This document shows, one piece after another, positions 61,043-64,000 of a stretch of 64,000 bases of DNA (within the stretch, counting starts at the first letter, position 1; each line of letters starts with the position of its first letter). This DNA comes from Lachnospiraceae bacterium. GTDB taxonomy: Bacteria > Bacillota > Clostridia > Lachnospirales > Lachnospiraceae. The stretch is from contig SVFJ01000009.1 of the NCBI GenBank assembly GCA_015056925.1, forward strand, positions 1 to 64,000, read 5' to 3'. The notes under the pieces are model-generated. The model made no database searches. It saw only the letters and a program-made list of their open reading frames with translations, and had not been told where the DNA came from. A program made the translations under genes and the position numbers.

Positions 61043-61777
61043 TTACTTCTTATTCTTCTTAGACTTCTTAATATTGCTATTGTGAGGTACCACTGCCAGT
61101 ACACTTAAGCCCAGCTTTCTCTCCACATCATCCGGTGTGCGGATCGCATCATTTAATATAAACATCATTACAAAGAGTGCACACATCAAGAAACACCCTG
61201 CAGCACCTCCTAAGACTGCATACTTCATAGGGCCTGAGCTAATACTTGATGTTGGAAGATTCGCTGTATCTACAACGTTTACTGCTTCAATGCCCATGAC
61301 ATTAGTGATATGCTCTGCTGCTCTCTCTCTTACCGTATCCGCAATCTTCATAGCATTCACAGGATTCGCATCAGTTACCTTAATCGTCACGATACGAGTA
61401 TCTTCCGGCAAGCTAACCGAAATCTTCCCTGCTAGCTGCTGATATGTCATTCCCTCTAACTCTAAGTCTTCAATGACCTGCTCGAGCACATGGCGGCTCT
61501 TAATCATCACCGCATAGTCCTGTGTCAGCATGGTTCCTACCTGCATATCATACATCAGTGCATTGACGCTGCTAGCCTCTGACTGTGTACGAATAAACAT
61601 CTGCGTACTGGACTGGTACATCGGTGTCACCATAAAGGCTCCATAGCCAAAGCCAAGCATCGCTGTCAGGATACCCACCAGTACAATCAGTGGTGCCTTC
61701 CTCCATAAGTCAATTATGATTCCTTTGATATCGATTTCTATCTCATCCTCATGATTCATCATCTGATTTGTTTCCAT
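61043..61777 (-). CDS. cpsC: Chain-length determinant/CpsC-like Wzz protein
   Basis: 244 aa; two TMs; IDIKGIIIDLWRKAPLIVLVGILTAMLGFGYG. Confidence 0.92.
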   Translation of the reverse strand: METNQMMNHEDEIEIDIKGIIIDLWRKAPLIVLVGILTAMLGFGYGAFMVTPMYQSSTQMFIRTQSEASSVNALMYDMQVGTMLTQDYAVMIKSRHVLEQVIEDLELEGMTYQQLAGKISVSLPEDTRIVTIKVTDANPVNAMKIADTVRERAAEHITNVMGIEAVNVVDTANLPTSSISSGPMKYAVLGGAAGCFLMCALFVMMFILNDAIRTPDDVERKLGLSVLAVVPHNSNIKKSKKNKK

Positions 61778-61821
61778 ATTTCTCTCTCCTTCTTACTTAT
61801 ATAACTACATGTATAGGACTG

Positions 61822-62580
61822 CTATCCTACCTGTGTCTGCTCACGCTCTATCTTCGTCTCTAAGATTCTCTTAGGATTCTGATAGAATAGCATCTGAGCC
61901 ACCTCACTACCACAGCGCTTCTCTATGATATCATAGGCTTCTCCAAGCACCGGTACTCTCTTCTTATCATCATGTGTATCCGAAGCCACCGCATAGATAA
62001 GCTCGTCTCGAATCCACTTAAGAACACACCTCTTCACAAGCCAGCCTGACTTCCCGGTGATACTTGCCGCATTCACCTGTAGATAGGCTCCCATCTCGGT
62101 AAGCTCCTCCACATACGCTGTGTGCTTACGTAACACCTCGTATCGCTCGATATGCGCGATCACCGGCACATATCCAGCCATCAGAATCTTCTGCACACCG
62201 TTCTTGATATACGAGTACTCATCCGAGGGCGAGAACTCTACCAACACATAAAAAGAATCTGCTAGAGTACATACCTCATGTGACTCTAACAGATTGTCTA
62301 TCTCGTAATTGTATAATATCTCATTCCCCGTGTATAAATGAATTGGTATACTCTCACTGTCCAGCCAGTCCTGCATCTCTTGTACTAATGTACGCACTCT
62401 CTCACATGTTGCATTACGCCTGCCTCTTCCTGCTTTATAATGTGGTGTCGCAATCATCTCACAGATTCCTTCCTGTGCCGCCATACGCAGCATCCTCTGT
62501 GACTGCTCTACATCTGCCGCACCATCATCTACTCCCGGTAAGATGTGACAGTGTAGGTCCACATATTTCCTTATACTCAT
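61822..62580 (-). CDS. cpsB: PHP-type tyrosine-protein phosphatase CpsB/YwqE-like
   Basis: 252 aa; YVDLHCHILPGVDDGAADVEQSQRML, IATPHYK, VIAHIERYEVL, AVASDTHDDKKR. Confidence 0.94.
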   Translation of the reverse strand: MSIRKYVDLHCHILPGVDDGAADVEQSQRMLRMAAQEGICEMIATPHYKAGRGRRNATCERVRTLVQEMQDWLDSESIPIHLYTGNEILYNYEIDNLLESHEVCTLADSFYVLVEFSPSDEYSYIKNGVQKILMAGYVPVIAHIERYEVLRKHTAYVEELTEMGAYLQVNAASITGKSGWLVKRCVLKWIRDELIYAVASDTHDDKKRVPVLGEAYDIIEKRCGSEVAQMLFYQNPKRILETKIEREQTQVG

Positions 62581-62606
62581 TATTTAACCTTGCCCTTCCC
62601 ATAACT

Positions 62607-62656
62607 GCAAACTTTGTGCTTTGCACAAATTTGCGTGCGAAAATTTATTTTCACAC
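62607..62656 (-). repeat. Double-hairpin intergenic element, copy D (5' leader of cps operon)
   Basis: gcaaactttgtgctttgcacaaatttgc (62607-62634), then gtgcgaaaat-tt-attttcacac. Confidence 0.7.
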
Positions 62657-62916
62657 TGTACTCTCAATAACTCTACCTTCATATATTCCTTATATACTCC
62701 CGTGCATAGAATATCCCCTTACCGATACTCCGTAGCACCTTACACATTATACCTATCTTTTTCCATTTGTGTAAATTGATGAATTTAACAAAGGCTAAAT
62801 GTCATTTTTAACCACATTTATCCCATTTTTTTCTGTTACTCTGTATATACTATCTTGTTACCACTCTGTTACTTTTTGGTACATTATTCCTATTTTACCA
62901 TATATTGAACACACAA

Positions 62917-62944
62917 AAAGCTGACAATAATTATTGTCAGCTTT
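62917..62944 (-). terminator. Intrinsic terminator of the metalloprotease gene
   Basis: Perfect 28-bp palindrome aaagctgacaataattattgtcagcttt with T run on the minus strand. Confidence 0.75.
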
Positions 62945-62971
62945 GTATAATCATTCATACTATATGAATAC

Positions 62972-63610
62972 CTAATATGTGTTTATAAAGTTCGTCACAT
63001 AGTTTGCCATATACTGATAGGTCAGCGGTGTATTCTTTAATAGACTATCCGGATGTAGGAAGTACTCTTGAAATGCCTCTGCGAAGTACTCAAGCGAGCT
63101 GCTTCTTGCCTGTGCCGCACTGCCTCCCGGCACTACAAACTTCTTACGCTCTGCCTTATAGATAGCCTCGAACTCCTCTGTCTGATTCGGGAAGCCATAG
63201 GTAAACTGTAGATAATGGCCCATCTCATGAATCACAGAGTTACGAATCGCATCCTCCTTGGCAGAGAGCCAGATTACCTTGATATAACCATCTGTTACCG
63301 CCATAACATTACTATAGACTCCCTTATAGTACATATCAGACAAGCTCTCCTGCGTAATCACAATCCCCCAGCCATCTGCATAGAATCTATTAATCAAATC
63401 CTGAGGAAGATAAATCAGAGTCTCTGCCAATACCACATAGTAGTCATCCAGTGGAATCGTATCGTCCATCGGCGTCTGCTGATCCCACTCATCGATAAAG
63501 ATGGTACTATCCTTATCCTTCATCGGCACCCATGCCATTGTCAACACAAAAGTAATACACAAACCTAATGCCAATACTCGTAATACCCTTTTTACATAAC
63601 ATTCTTTCAT
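62972..63610 (-). CDS. Secreted/membrane zinc metalloprotease, lethal-factor/PPEP (M34)-like
   Basis: N-terminal hydrophobic signal/anchor; NSVIHEMGHYLQF (HExxH) and downstream EYFAEAFQEYF; start set at 63610. Confidence 0.75.
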   Translation of the reverse strand: MKECYVKRVLRVLALGLCITFVLTMAWVPMKDKDSTIFIDEWDQQTPMDDTIPLDDYYVVLAETLIYLPQDLINRFYADGWGIVITQESLSDMYYKGVYSNVMAVTDGYIKVIWLSAKEDAIRNSVIHEMGHYLQFTYGFPNQTEEFEAIYKAERKKFVVPGGSAAQARSSSLEYFAEAFQEYFLHPDSLLKNTPLTYQYMANYVTNFINTY

Positions 63611-63747
63611 AACAACACTACCTTTCCAAAGATCAGTATGTGCTATATACGTCAATCCAAGATGCCATTGCACAACACAAACTTTATAAAATTCCCTTTT
63701 GTATATTATATCACTTTTGTCTGTTATTTGTCACTCTTTTAGATATT

Positions 63748-64000
63748 TTAATAGACTTCTCTCAATGCTCCTATTACGACATATCGGTTTGACTTACGCT
63801 CTGATACGCAGGTCTGCAGTACCACCAGCTTATCCTTTGTGGTAAGCTCCACTCCCTCTCTGATATGATACAGCTCTGATTCCTCTCCACTCATCAGCTC
63901 ATCGATATAGTTCTGATATGCCTTCTCATCCTCGAAGTTATACCATACTGTGATACGCTTATCATCTGTCTCCAGTGCTGCTACAATCTCATATACCAAG
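63748..64000 (-). CDS. C-terminal part of a class B-type sortase (truncated by window edge)
   Basis: KLVVLQTCVSERKSNRYVVIGALREVY matches the sortase active-site Cys and Arg block; ORF open at the window edge. Confidence 0.75.
   Translation of the reverse strand, partial: LVYEIVAALETDDKRITVWYNFEDEKAYQNYIDELMSGEESELYHIREGVELTTKDKLVVLQTCVSERKSNRYVVIGALREVY

Overview
The window is chromosomal DNA from a low-GC Gram-positive bacterium. Gene content suggests a Lachnospiraceae-type gut Clostridium, but this is inference and was not tested. Almost every gene is on the minus strand. Main blocks: (1) an SH3-domain membrane protein, a purE-purM-purN-purD run, an M29-like aminopeptidase, pyrE, and small membrane and HTH proteins; (2) feoA-feoB with a small Cys-rich Feo protein, and nrdD with a C-terminal thioredoxin-like tail; (3) a Gram-positive-type Pel exopolysaccharide cluster (SDR-PelD fusion, PelE-like, PelA-deacetylase-like DUF2194, PelF, PelG) continuing into a VTC-type polyphosphate polymerase, DUF4956 and a TPR lipoprotein; (4) a GDP-mannose/GDP-fucose block (manC, fkp, fcl, gmd) with a divergent AraC regulator; (5) a KAP/YobI-like P-loop NTPase; (6) a large Wzx/Wzy-type capsule locus with UDP-sugar genes, a galacturonokinase-like kinase, glycosyltransferases, two polysaccharide pyruvyl transferases, two F420-hydrogenase-beta-like proteins and cpsB/C/D; (7) a PPEP/lethal-factor-like metalloprotease and the 3' part of a class B-type sortase at the right edge. 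The best leads are the SDR-PelD fusion with a conserved c-di-GMP I-site, the apparent doubling of de novo and salvage routes for GDP-fucose and possibly UDP-galacturonate, a repeated hairpin element that supplies the Shine-Dalgarno of two unrelated genes, and an Rpn-gene scar at the 3' end of a vanZ-like gene. I saw no tRNA, rRNA, CRISPR array or prophage. All family calls come from reading the sequence and motifs; no database search was run.
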